A DNA stretch of 36,956 bases from Actinomycetes bacterium (lineage in GTDB: Bacteria > Actinomycetota > Acidimicrobiia > Acidimicrobiales > Ilumatobacteraceae): assembly GCA_025351965.1 (NCBI GenBank), contig JANXUX010000082.1, positions 1 to 36,956 of the forward strand. Reading direction: 5' to 3'. Positions within the stretch are counted from its first letter, which is position 1, and each line of letters begins with the position of its first letter. The translations under genes were made by a program, and so were the position numbers. The notes beneath the pieces were generated by a model. It made no database searches and was not told the DNA's origin. It saw only the letters and a list, made by a program, of their open reading frames with translations. This document shows positions 18,162 to 26,206 of the stretch, in pieces.

Positions 18162-20384
18162 TCAGCCACAACCGCTGTTCGGCGGCGCGGCACCTCGGTG
18201 CAGGTCGCCGAGCTCGACGCCCCCGTTGCGGACCTCCAGCGAGAGCCGATCCTGATTCGTCAGTCGAACAGCCGCGCGGATCATCCCGTCGATCACGATC
18301 GCGGCGGAGTCCTTGCCCACCACGACAGCGAACTGATGGGTGGTCGGCTCGGAGGCATCGTCGACGACGGGCACGACGGTGGCTTCAGTGGTGCTGGCAT
18401 CGTCGGGGGCGAGCACCGTGTCGGTCGTTGGGTCGTCGCCGGGAAGCGCCGACGTGAGCGGCGGACCGAGGTCGGTGCTGTCGAAGATCGCCCCGTCGTC
18501 GCCGGAGAAGACCTGCGTGTCGACGACGTTGAGGCGCATGTTCGGCGCGGACCCGTCGGCGCTGTCGAAGCGGAACGAGAGGAACGATCCAGCGTTCCCC
18601 GGCTCGGCCAGGTAGGTGCCCGAGATGCGCGTGCACAGCGAGTCGCTGAGCGCGACCGCATCGGTGAACGACGGCGGGGTGTCGGCGGCCAGCGACGCCG
18701 ACCCGGCGCCGAGGTCCCAGTTCGTGCCGGCGGACAGGCGTGCCGTCGGCGTGAACTCGTCGCCGGCTCCGCCACGGAGGATGTCCTCGGCCTCGTCGTC
18801 GCGCAGGTAGATGTTGTTCGTCGCACCCGCGTATGCCTCCTCGAACCCGTTGTGCACGTACGTCGCAAACGGGGTTCCCTCCGTCAGCGGGAGCGCCGTC
18901 TCCTCCAAGAAAACGGCCGGATGGGCCTCGGCCATGTCGTTCGCGAACCACTGCCACGTCCGCGGCAGCACGTAGTCCGGACTGCTCCGCCCGAGGTAGA
19001 TCTGGCCGAGCATGAAGCTCTTCCAGATCCACCGTGTCGCCGCGACGCGGTGGTACTGCAGGTACGTCCACGGGTACTCGGTCCACGCCAACAACGGATC
19101 GTCGGGCCGTGACACCAGGTCGAGCACAGCGCGCACCGTCCGCTGCGCCCCGGGCTGTGTCGTCGCACGTGCTTCGGCTGTCGCATGCACGCTCGAGTAG
19201 CTGCTTGCCGCCTCCAGACCGAGCGTGAGGTGCCCTCCCCCGCCAGAGGCGATCGCGAGCAGCCCGGCGAGGAGAGGCCACGCAGCGGCGCTGCGGAACT
19301 CGCCCCGGGTCGCGGCCACGAGTCGGTAGAGGTGGCCGATCGTCGTCGCCGCCATCAGCGCAGTCGGTAGGGCGAGGATCGAGAAGTAGTGCGACGAGTA
19401 CCGCTGGCCGGCGACGAGCTCGGCCCATGCCCCGACGAACCAGATCGTCAGCGCGAGGTGGACGAAACGTTCGCGGCGCGACATCGACCGCCACAGCGCG
19501 AGGGTCAGCGCGACGAACGCGACGACGATCAGCAACGACAGCGGCCAAGCCCGGTAGTAGCGCAGCGCGACATCGCGGCCGTAGACGAGCTGGTTGGCCA
19601 AGCTTCGCCCGGTCGCGACGTTCTGGTAGACGTTGTACGTCCAGTAACTGCTCCAGAACTCCTCGAAGCGGCCGCGGATCGCGTAGTACAGCGGTGCGCT
19701 GACGAAGGCCAGGACGGGCGTCCAGAACAGGATTCGCCGGCTGGCGCGGTACTCGTCGTCGTCGTCGACGGACTCGATCGCCGACAGCGAGACAAGGCCG
19801 ACTCCGATCGCTGCGACCGTGCCGACGAACAGTGTCTGGATACCGAGGCCGAGCAGTACACCGACCGCAGCCGAAGCCCAGCGTGCCCTGCCGGGGAGCC
19901 ACCAGCGCGCGGAGATGCCGATCAGGAACGCCCCGCCGTAGAGGCCGATGATCATGTTGCGGCTGTACAGCACCCCGGCGTAGTCGGCCTTGCCGAGTGC
20001 GAAGTGGAAGAACACGCCGATACCGACGGCGAGGCCGAGCATCCGGTGTCCGCCGAAGAACCGCGTTGCCGCGCTGGCGGCCCAGCCCAGCACACCGCTG
20101 ATCACCAGTACGATCGCCGAGATGGCATACCAGAAGCCGTCCCACGACGTCACGGCTGCGGCGAGGCGGTAGACCATCGGCTCCAGCGGACCCTTGTTGA
20201 CCAGGCCGTTCTCGTAGAAGGTGCCGCCGAAGTGGATCGTCCGATCGACGTAGACGCGGGTCTGCATCGGATCCCAGTTCTGGGCGCGGAACTCGTTGTG
20301 GAAGAACGCAGCCAGCACCATCGCGCCGACGAGGAACACCGTCGCGAGCAGGACCACGCGTCGCCACCCGCGAGCGACCGTCAC
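18162..20384 (-). CDS. large membrane protein, GT-C glycosyltransferase type, with soluble C-terminal domain
   Basis: 740 residues from a GTG that overlaps the previous gene's stop by four bases. About 11 hydrophobic segments fill residues 10-400. The first outer loop contains NWDPMQTRVYVDRTIHFG and FYENGLVNKGPLEP, the position and style of the acidic catalytic loop of GT-C enzymes that use polyprenyl-phosphate sugars. A soluble domain of about 340 residues follows, with conserved-looking aromatic and acidic stretches (LLAWTEYPWTYLQYHRVAAT) and a C-terminal beta-rich part ending near NGGVELGD that resembles a laminin-G/carbohydrate-binding sandwich. A role in envelope glycan or glycoprotein assembly is inferred from architecture; no exact family is recognised. 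Confidence 0.7.
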   Translation of the reverse strand: MTVARGWRRVVLLATVFLVGAMVLAAFFHNEFRAQNWDPMQTRVYVDRTIHFGGTFYENGLVNKGPLEPMVYRLAAAVTSWDGFWYAISAIVLVISGVLGWAASAATRFFGGHRMLGLAVGIGVFFHFALGKADYAGVLYSRNMIIGLYGGAFLIGISARWWLPGRARWASAAVGVLLGLGIQTLFVGTVAAIGVGLVSLSAIESVDDDDEYRASRRILFWTPVLAFVSAPLYYAIRGRFEEFWSSYWTYNVYQNVATGRSLANQLVYGRDVALRYYRAWPLSLLIVVAFVALTLALWRSMSRRERFVHLALTIWFVGAWAELVAGQRYSSHYFSILALPTALMAATTIGHLYRLVAATRGEFRSAAAWPLLAGLLAIASGGGGHLTLGLEAASSYSSVHATAEARATTQPGAQRTVRAVLDLVSRPDDPLLAWTEYPWTYLQYHRVAATRWIWKSFMLGQIYLGRSSPDYVLPRTWQWFANDMAEAHPAVFLEETALPLTEGTPFATYVHNGFEEAYAGATNNIYLRDDEAEDILRGGAGDEFTPTARLSAGTNWDLGAGSASLAADTPPSFTDAVALSDSLCTRISGTYLAEPGNAGSFLSFRFDSADGSAPNMRLNVVDTQVFSGDDGAIFDSTDLGPPLTSALPGDDPTTDTVLAPDDASTTEATVVPVVDDASEPTTHQFAVVVGKDSAAIVIDGMIRAAVRLTNQDRLSLEVRNGGVELGDLHRGAAPPNSGCG

Positions 20385-21922
20385 GTCGCCGCTCCGACCG
20401 GCACGACGTCGGCGTCGGCGTCGGCGTCCGCCGACTCGTCATCGGCGTCGTGCGCCGCGTCGGCCGCGTCGTCGGGGCCGTCGCTGCCTCGTGCCGCGCG
20501 GCTGGTGCGCAGCCACTCGATCGCGGCATCGGCACCGACTCCGACGCAGATCAGCATGATCAGCGCCATCCTCGCCAGCGGGCCGACCATGTGCCGTTGC
20601 ACCTCGACCGAATCGCCGACGTAGGCCATGTACAGGTCGACGAACGTCGAGACGAGCGCGAGGCCGAGCACGACCGCCTGGACCCGTCGACGTCGCAGCG
20701 CAGCCAGTGCGATGCCGGCTGAGGACAGCAGCGTCCACACCAGCAGACCGGCGCGCGACGTCGGCCCGTTGATCTGCCCGGTCACCGCATCCGGCAGGCG
20801 CTTGGCGACGCCGAACGCGTCGTAGCTCGTCTGATCGCTGCCCAAGAGCAGGGGCAGATCGTCGTACAGCTCGGCAACCCAGTGCGGGGCGAACCGGGCG
20901 TAGGACTCGAGCATCACCCGCTGGCCGCTGGCATCGGCCCAGTCGCGGAACGTCTGCAGATCGGGGCTGGTCAGCATGTCCCAGTTGTTGTTGAAGCTGT
21001 TCGAGCCCGTCCGGCTCAGCAACGCCTGATCGACCGGCATGCCCTGGTCCTCGAACCATTGCGTGATCCTCGGCTCGGGCAGCACCCGGCTGCCGACGTT
21101 GTTGATCGTCGCGTAGCGGTTCCGACCGTTGGCCGACTGGGTCAGCGTCACGCCGACGCAGACGACGAGCGTGACCACACCCCACAAGCGCATCGCCCGG
21201 CGCAGCGAGTGATCGGCGGATCGCCACCAGAGCGACGCGAGTAACAGCGCTGGCACTCCGACGGCCAACCACGGCGGCACGTTCGAGTCACGCACCGTCA
21301 ACCACGCGATCGTCGATGCACCGGCGAGGTGCAACCGGCCACGACAGGGTGCAGCGGAGAACCGCCACCAGCACAGCACCGAGATCACCGCCAGCGTCAT
21401 GCCCAACGATTCGCTGAGGATGTGTGTCGTCCAGAGCGCGAAGCGCGGCTCGATACCGATGCTGAGAACCAGCAGCGACACGATCAGGCGTGACTCGCGC
21501 TGGCTGAAGATCCGGCAGACCACCAGCGCAGCCAGGAGATACGCCAGCGCGTACAGCAACGTCTGCACCACGACCGTGACGACCGTGCTTCGCCCGAGCA
21601 GGAACAGCAGCGTCGGGAACGCGATCGGACGTTCGGCAGCGTAGAAGCCGGGAGAGAACGGTGTCTGCCGAGCGGCGTTCAGGAAGGAGAACGAGTCCGG
21701 GAAGAAAATCGCGAAGTGCTTCGGCCAGCCCTCGCCGAGGACGCGGACCATGAACACCAAGAGCGCGAGCACGGCGACGATCGACATCACCTGACTGCGC
21801 CGCTCGGAGCTCGTCACCCGGGGCACGAGCACCCGTCGGGCCAAACGTGTCGACGCCGTCCGGGCACGCCCGAGCGTCGTCGTGACACGTCCGCTCGTCG
21901 GCGGCGCAGTTGGCTCGCCCAT
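20381..21922 (-). CDS. membrane protein, probable GT-C type glycosyltransferase
   Basis: 513 residues with about 10 membrane segments. The first outer loop reads FFPDSFSFLNAARQTPFSPGF, the place where GT-C enzymes keep their catalytic acid, and is followed by ERPIAFPTLLFLLGR. The C-terminal tail is very acidic and has an Ala-Asp repeat (SADADADAD) from three GTCGGC copies at 20408-20425. The ATG at 21922 is preferred over a GTG at 21964 because a TAGCGT box stands seven bases before it. The stop overlaps the next membrane gene by four bases, so the two proteins probably act together, for example on a polyprenyl-linked sugar. Substrate unknown. Confidence 0.7.
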   Translation of the reverse strand: MGEPTAPPTSGRVTTTLGRARTASTRLARRVLVPRVTSSERRSQVMSIVAVLALLVFMVRVLGEGWPKHFAIFFPDSFSFLNAARQTPFSPGFYAAERPIAFPTLLFLLGRSTVVTVVVQTLLYALAYLLAALVVCRIFSQRESRLIVSLLVLSIGIEPRFALWTTHILSESLGMTLAVISVLCWWRFSAAPCRGRLHLAGASTIAWLTVRDSNVPPWLAVGVPALLLASLWWRSADHSLRRAMRLWGVVTLVVCVGVTLTQSANGRNRYATINNVGSRVLPEPRITQWFEDQGMPVDQALLSRTGSNSFNNNWDMLTSPDLQTFRDWADASGQRVMLESYARFAPHWVAELYDDLPLLLGSDQTSYDAFGVAKRLPDAVTGQINGPTSRAGLLVWTLLSSAGIALAALRRRRVQAVVLGLALVSTFVDLYMAYVGDSVEVQRHMVGPLARMALIMLICVGVGADAAIEWLRTSRAARGSDGPDDAADAAHDADDESADADADADVVPVGAAT

Positions 21923-21929
21923 CGGTGCG

Positions 21930-21935
21930 ACGCTA
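21930..21935 (-). promoter_or_regulatory. -10 box of leaderless promoter for the GT-C pair
   Basis: TAGCGT on the minus strand, seven bases (cgcaccg) before the ATG at 21922. It indicates the two membrane genes are a separate transcription unit from nusB. Confidence 0.5.
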
Positions 21936-21964
21936 GCAACCAACGACGGGGCCGCGGGGTTCAC

Positions 21965-22390
21965 TCAGCGGGTCGCGCGCGCCTTGGCTGCGATTGCGGA
22001 CAGTACGCCATTGACGAACTTGCCCGAGTCGTCCGTGGAGAACCGCTTGGCCAGCTCGACAGCCTCGTCGATGATGACGGCAACAGGCACCTCGGGACGG
22101 GCGAGCAGCTCGTACACGCTGATCCGCAAGATGTTGCGGTCGAGCGTGGGCATCCGCTGCAACGTCCAACCCTTGGAGTGGGCCGAGATCAGGTCGTCGA
22201 TCTCACGGCCGCGCTCCTCGACGCCGACGACGAGGCTCTTGGTCAACTCGTCCGGACGCAGGACCTGACCTTCGACGACGTCTGAGGGCGCCATCGACTT
22301 CGACTCGGCTTCGTAGAGCAGGATCAGCGCGCGTTCTCGAGCGTCTGAGCGTTCGTCTTCCTCGCCGGCTGGGCGGACACGGCGAGCCAT
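21965..22390 (-). CDS. nusB: transcription antitermination factor NusB
   Basis: 141 residues, all-helical. Family features are ARERALILLYEAE near residues 17-29, DRNILRISVYELL and the C-terminal AVIIDEAVELAKRFSTDDSGKFVNGVLSAI, which is strongly conserved. It binds boxA RNA with NusE (S10) in rRNA antitermination. It begins three bases after the efp stop, the normal actinobacterial efp-nusB pair. Confidence 0.95.
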   Translation of the reverse strand: MARRVRPAGEEDERSDARERALILLYEAESKSMAPSDVVEGQVLRPDELTKSLVVGVEERGREIDDLISAHSKGWTLQRMPTLDRNILRISVYELLARPEVPVAVIIDEAVELAKRFSTDDSGKFVNGVLSAIAAKARATR

Positions 22391-22393
22391 GGC

Positions 22394-22957
22394 TCAGACC
22401 CTCGTCATGTATTCGCCGGTGCGCGTGTCGACCTTGACACGGTCGCCGATGTTGATGAACAGCGGCACCTGCACGACCTTGCCGGTCTGCAGCGTGGCGG
22501 GCTTGCGGCCACCGGTGGACCGGTCGCCTTGCAGACCGGGCTCGGTCTCGGTGATCTCGAGCTCGACGGATGCGGCGATCTCGACCGACACGATGTCGCC
22601 GTTGTAGATCGCGATCTGGGCCATCATCGATTCGATCATGTAGTCGGCGGCATCACCGAGGGCGACCGGCCGCACGTTCAGCTGCTCGTATGTCTCGGTG
22701 TCCATGAACACGTACTCGTCGCCGTCCTTGTACAGGAACTGCATGTCTGAGCGCTCGAGAATAGCCTGCTCGACCCGGATCCCGGCGTTGAACGTGCGCT
22801 CCAGCATGTTGCCGCTCTTCAGGTTGCGCAGCTTGGTCCGCACGAACGCACCACCCTTGCCCGGCTTCACGTGCTGGAACTCGACGACCTGGAAGAGGCC
22901 GTTGTCGAGTTCGAGAGTGATCCCGTTCTTGAGGTCGTTGGTGGTGATGGCAGGCAT
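22394..22957 (-). CDS. efp: translation elongation factor P
   Basis: 187 residues, standard three-domain EF-P. The N-terminal KOW-like domain carries the tip loop VKPGKGGAFVRTKLRN with the functional Lys near residue 32; the C-terminal OB domain ends GDRVKVDTRTGEYMTRV. It relieves ribosome stalling at polyproline, which matters here since neighbouring proteins such as the 7937 gene are Pro-rich. The ATG at 22957 has a clear AAGGA ribosome-binding site. Unusually, the preceding peptidase reading frame continues 91 bases into efp. Confidence 0.97.
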   Translation of the reverse strand: MPAITTNDLKNGITLELDNGLFQVVEFQHVKPGKGGAFVRTKLRNLKSGNMLERTFNAGIRVEQAILERSDMQFLYKDGDEYVFMDTETYEQLNVRPVALGDAADYMIESMMAQIAIYNGDIVSVEIAASVELEITETEPGLQGDRSTGGRKPATLQTGKVVQVPLFINIGDRVKVDTRTGEYMTRV

Positions 22958-24051
22958 GGTGAATCCTTGGGCGTTTTGGTGAGGGGCTGGCATCCGTCGG
23001 TGGTGACGACCACCGTGTCTTCGATGCGGACTCCGCCGAAGTCCACACGATAGACGCCAGGCTCCACAGTCACCACGTCTGCGGTCTGAAGTGTGTCGTC
23101 GTAGGACTGCGTCAACCAGGGCGATTCGTGGATCTGCAGGCCGACGCCGTGGCCGGTGCCGTGGGTGAACCACTCACCCCAACCGGCGCGGGCGATGTGG
23201 TCGCGGCACACGCCGTCGAGGGCGCGGCCGCCCGCACCGGGCATCACACCGGCGACGCCGGCGCGCTGCGCGGCGAGCACGACCTCGTACACCTCGGCCT
23301 GGATCGGCGTCGGATCGCCGATCGTGAACGTGCGCGTCATATCGCTGTGATAGCCGTCGTAGAGCGCGCCGAAGTCGATGACCACGGTCATCCCTTCGAC
23401 GATCCGGGTACCGTCGGGATGGTGGTGCGGCAACGCGGCGTTCGCGCCGGCGGCGACGATCGTGTCGAAGCTCGGACCATCAGCCCCGTGTTGACGCATC
23501 GCGGCTTCGAGCATGTCGCGGAACTGGGCCTCGGTCGGCTCGGACGCCAGCATCGGCAGCGTGACCGCGAGGGCGATGTCGGCGATGGCTGCGGCCCGCG
23601 CCATCCGCTCGATCTCGCCGGCGTCCTTGGTGCGCCGTCCCTCCTCGACCACGCCGCTCGTCGGGATCCATTCCACGTCCACTGCTGCGCACAGCAAGGC
23701 GTGCTCTGCGTAGGAGATGTGCGATCCCTCGAAGCCGAGCCGACCGACGCCGACGGCGGTCCGCAGATGGTCGGTCATCAGCGCACGTGTCGACCCGATC
23801 TCGACCCGACCGTCGATGCCGGCGGCACCCATCTGCTCGGCTGCCTGATCTCGGTAGCGGCCGTCGGTGATCAGCACCAAACCGTCTGGGCCGACCGTCA
23901 CCCAACCGTTGGAACCCGTGAAGCCGGTCAGCCAGCGGATGTTCTCGCGGCTCGTGATCAGCACGTGGTCGTACGGTGCGTCGGCCAGATGAGAACCGAG
24001 CCACGTGACGCGTCGGGCATGGTCGAGCGGGATCATCTCGTGCCGGGTCAT
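22867..24051 (-). CDS. pepQ: M24-family metallopeptidase (Xaa-Pro aminopeptidase / prolidase)
   Basis: 394 residues. The creatinase N-domain (ITSRENIRWLTGFTGSNGW) is followed by the pita-bread domain with all metal ligands: Asp pair in VIDFGALYDGYHSDMTRTF, His in THGTGHGVGLQIHE, and Glu in VEPGVY and GVRIEDTVVV. The ATG overlaps the aroQ stop by four bases. Family members normally end soon after the LTKTPKD region; here no stop occurs and about 31 Ser/Thr-rich residues are added by running 91 bases into efp in another frame. Either the natural stop was lost or a base is missing in the sequence. PepP versus PepQ is not resolved. Confidence 0.9.
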   Translation of the reverse strand: MTRHEMIPLDHARRVTWLGSHLADAPYDHVLITSRENIRWLTGFTGSNGWVTVGPDGLVLITDGRYRDQAAEQMGAAGIDGRVEIGSTRALMTDHLRTAVGVGRLGFEGSHISYAEHALLCAAVDVEWIPTSGVVEEGRRTKDAGEIERMARAAAIADIALAVTLPMLASEPTEAQFRDMLEAAMRQHGADGPSFDTIVAAGANAALPHHHPDGTRIVEGMTVVIDFGALYDGYHSDMTRTFTIGDPTPIQAEVYEVVLAAQRAGVAGVMPGAGGRALDGVCRDHIARAGWGEWFTHGTGHGVGLQIHESPWLTQSYDDTLQTADVVTVEPGVYRVDFGGVRIEDTVVVTTDGCQPLTKTPKDSPCLPSPPTTSRTGSLSNSTTASSRSSSSST

Positions 24052-24518
24052 GCCGAGGTGGCGGCGGCGGCTCCGTCGGCGAGGCGACGGGCGACGGCCT
24101 GGACGGCGAGCTCATAGCCGTGGATGCCGAGTCCGACGATGGTGCCGGTGGCGACCGGCGACACGACGCTCGTGTGTCGCCACGACTCGCGTGCGTTCGG
24201 GTTGGAGATGTGTACCTCGATCACCGGCCCCGCGAATGCAGCGAGGGCGTCGTGCAGGCTCCATGCGTAATGGGTGAATGCGCCAGGGTTGATGACGATC
24301 GCTGCCGATGTCGCCCGTGCTGCATGGATTGCATCGACGAGCTCACCCTCGTGGTTGGTCTGGAACGCCTCGATGACAAGGCCGAGTGATTCCGCCATGT
24401 CGCTCGCGATGCGCACGTAGTCGTTGATGGTCGCGGTGCCGTAGATGTGGGGCTCGCGCTGACCCAACAGGTTCAGGTTGGGTCCGTGGAGCAACGACAC
24501 GATCGGTCTGGCCGCCAT
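24048..24518 (-). CDS. aroQ: 3-dehydroquinate dehydratase, type II
   Basis: 156 residues. Signatures are LLHGPNLNLLGQREPHIYG with the catalytic Tyr, NHEGELVDAI, INPGAFTHYAWSLHDAL and EVHISNPNARESWRHTSV with the catalytic His. It dehydrates 3-dehydroquinate in the shikimate pathway, feeding AroA elsewhere in this window. The gene begins one base after the stop of the acyltransferase fusion and overlaps pepQ by four bases. aroB and aroK, often beside it in actinobacteria, are not here. Confidence 0.95.
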   Translation of the reverse strand: MAARPIVSLLHGPNLNLLGQREPHIYGTATINDYVRIASDMAESLGLVIEAFQTNHEGELVDAIHAARATSAAIVINPGAFTHYAWSLHDALAAFAGPVIEVHISNPNARESWRHTSVVSPVATGTIVGLGIHGYELAVQAVARRLADGAAAATSA

Positions 24519-24519
24519 G

Positions 24520-25947
24520 TCAGTCCGTTCCCGGTCGGCGGGTGTGTTCGGCGCGTGGGTCGCCGGTGTAACCCGACGGCACGCTCGCGGCCAGCTCGGC
24601 GTCGGTCGGGTCGTGCTTCACGCGCGCCTCGGGCGGCAGCAGCGCACTGATCGCCTTCATCAACCGCTTCGTGTTCGCCTCCTCGGACTTGCCCCTCAGC
24701 ACGATTGGCTTGCCGACCCGGATCGTCACCAGCGGCGGATCGGTGAGGTTGAGGATGTTCGGCAGCTTCGCGTTGCGCGGCCACACCTTCTCGGTGCCCC
24801 AGAGCCCGATCGGCACGACGGGCGTACCGGTCATCGCAGCGAGGCGGGCCGCGCCCCATCGGCCCTGCAGCACCGGATCGAAGAACGCCATCCCACGCGG
24901 GATGGTTCCCTGGGGCATCATCGCCACCACCTCTCCGGCGGTGAGCGCCTCGGCAGCAGCCCGCAACGGCTCGTCGCTGCCGGTGCCGCGCTCGACGCGG
25001 ATGCCACCCATGGCCGACGCGATCTGGCCGACGATGGGCGCATCGAAGACCTCTTTCTTGCCCAGGAACCGGACCGTGCGCCCGGTCTTGGCGATGGTCA
25101 CGGCGATCGCCGCGACGTCGAAGTAGCTACGGTGGTTCCCGCACAGCAATGCCGGCCCGGACTCGGGGATGTTCTCGATGCCGCTGATGTCGAACCGTGC
25201 ATACGGGAACATCATCGGTCGGGTGAACGCGAGCGCGACGCGCTGCAGCTCGAGGCCGATGACCGGCACCTTGCCGACACCCGGTGGTACGTCGAGGTGC
25301 AGGACCGGCCAGCGGCGCGCCGTTGCGAGCATCTGCAGCCGCGGGTCAGGGTTGACGGCGTGCGGGTGGCCGACTGCAGCGAGCAACGGAGTGTCGTACA
25401 CGCTGTCGCTGTACGCGTAACTGACGGCCATGTCGATGTCGTGACGCTCGGCCCACTCACGCACGGCGGCGAGCTTGCCTGCACTCCAGACGAACGGTCC
25501 GGCGAGCGTGCCGTCGTAGGTGCCGTCGGCGTTCACGCCGTACCGGGTCGCAACGACGTCGTCGAGGCCGAGCAGATCGGCGAACGGCTTGACGAGATCG
25601 TACGGCGTCGTGGTGGCGAGCACGATCGGGCGCCCCGCAGCACGGTGCTCGGCGAACAGCCCGGCGGCGAAGGGCTGGACGCGCTCGACGAGCTGCTGGG
25701 CCACCGTCGCTGCGGCGGCCTGGACGACGTGTTGCTGACGGCCCTTGGCGAGCGTCACCGCCTGGCGGGCGAGCGCCATCGTCGGCAATGTCTCTCCGAT
25801 CGAGTTGAACAGGTTGAAGAGGAACTTCTCTCCAGGGATCACGCGGCTGACCAGGCCGGCCGTGCGCATTGCGCCGCTGAAGACCTCGCCGGAGGCCCCG
25901 GCCAGCAGCGTTCGGTCCAGATCGAAGAACGCAGCACCCGAGCTCAT
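24520..25947 (-). CDS. HAD-IB phosphatase fused to PlsC-type acyltransferase
   Basis: 475 residues. Residues about 1-210 are a HAD-IB domain: motif I FFDLDRTLLAG, motif II ATTTPYD, and YAYSDSVYDTPLL as the motif IV region. Residues about 225-430 are an LPLAT acyltransferase with the NHxxxxD box in CGNHRSYFDVAA, the substrate motif MGGIRVERGTGSDEP and PQGTIPRG. Such fusions occur in actinobacteria and are linked to lysophosphatidate or related acylation. It is the first gene of the aroQ-pepQ-efp-nusB operon. TAGGAT lies six bases before the ATG, indicating a leaderless message. Which lipid it acts on is not shown. Confidence 0.88.
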   Translation of the reverse strand: MSSGAAFFDLDRTLLAGASGEVFSGAMRTAGLVSRVIPGEKFLFNLFNSIGETLPTMALARQAVTLAKGRQQHVVQAAAATVAQQLVERVQPFAAGLFAEHRAAGRPIVLATTTPYDLVKPFADLLGLDDVVATRYGVNADGTYDGTLAGPFVWSAGKLAAVREWAERHDIDMAVSYAYSDSVYDTPLLAAVGHPHAVNPDPRLQMLATARRWPVLHLDVPPGVGKVPVIGLELQRVALAFTRPMMFPYARFDISGIENIPESGPALLCGNHRSYFDVAAIAVTIAKTGRTVRFLGKKEVFDAPIVGQIASAMGGIRVERGTGSDEPLRAAAEALTAGEVVAMMPQGTIPRGMAFFDPVLQGRWGAARLAAMTGTPVVPIGLWGTEKVWPRNAKLPNILNLTDPPLVTIRVGKPIVLRGKSEEANTKRLMKAISALLPPEARVKHDPTDAELAASVPSGYTGDPRAEHTRRPGTD

Positions 25948-25953
25948 CGCCGC

Positions 25954-25959
25954 ATCCTA
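25954..25959 (-). promoter_or_regulatory. -10 box of leaderless promoter for the acyltransferase operon
   Basis: TAGGAT on the minus strand, six bases (gcggcg) before the ATG at 25947. It indicates the mRNA starts at the ATG, so the hairpin RNA further upstream is not its 5' leader. Confidence 0.6.
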
Positions 25960-25980
25960 CGCAGCGTTCGACACCTGACC

Positions 25981-26074
25981 GTCCCGACGAGACACGTGGC
26001 GTCGGGAGCGCCAGCGAGCAGCCACCGGAGGGGAGCAGTCGAAGCGAAGCGGAGACCAGTCCCGACGAGACACG
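25981..26074. repeat. 94-base unit bounded by 16-base direct repeats
   Basis: GTCCCGACGAGACACG occurs at 25981-25996 and again at 26059-26074 in the same orientation. The sequence between has short echoes (agcgccagcgagcag, cgaagcgaagcgg) and no reading frame of note. It fills most of the gene-free space between the acyltransferase promoter and the hairpin cluster. It may be one unit of a dispersed intergenic repeat. Confidence 0.6.
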
Positions 26075-26199
26075 GAAAACGGGAAAGGTCCCGCTTGGGG
26101 GAAGCGGGACCTCTCAACCGTGGAACCCAGATGTTGGGGGAACATCCGTGTGGGTTCTTGTCGAGCGACCCGTTTGGGGGAAACGAGCCGCTTCGATGT
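26075..26199 (-). ncRNA. candidate small RNA with three C5-loop hairpins (6C-like)
   Basis: Read on the minus strand, three hairpins follow each other, all with the apex TTCCCCCAA: 26196-26161 (core CGTTT-CCCCC-AAACG with further paired flanks), 26157-26123 (GATGTT-CCCCC-AACATC, extended by TGGGTTC/GAACCCA across a four-base bulge), and 26112-26086 (perfect 11-base-pair AGGTCCCGCTT-CCCCC-AAGCGGGACCT). The last is followed by TTCCCGTTTTCC, a broken T-tract. A promoter with 17-base spacing lies just upstream. The RNA would be about 125 bases. The known actinobacterial 6C RNA has two hairpins with runs of six or more C in the loops; this candidate shares the principle but has three C5 loops. No protein frame explains it. 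Ends are estimates. Confidence 0.7.
26078..26112 (-). terminator. possible intrinsic terminator ending the hairpin RNA
   Basis: The third hairpin is a perfect 11-base-pair stem with five C in the loop, followed by TTCCCGTTTT. The T-run is interrupted by CCCG, so termination may be partial. The same hairpin may serve as both functional loop and terminator. Confidence 0.5.
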
Positions 26200-26206
26200 A
26201 TGTGAA

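Noticed and set aside
18385-20535. A 716-codon minus-strand frame in another phase of the GT-C genes
   Set aside because: Arg-rich out-of-phase shadow; the membrane-segment pattern and coupled starts support the other frame.
24478-26205. A 575-codon plus-strand frame opposite the acyltransferase fusion
   Set aside because: Antisense to a gene with intact catalytic motifs and it also runs through the hairpin RNA region.
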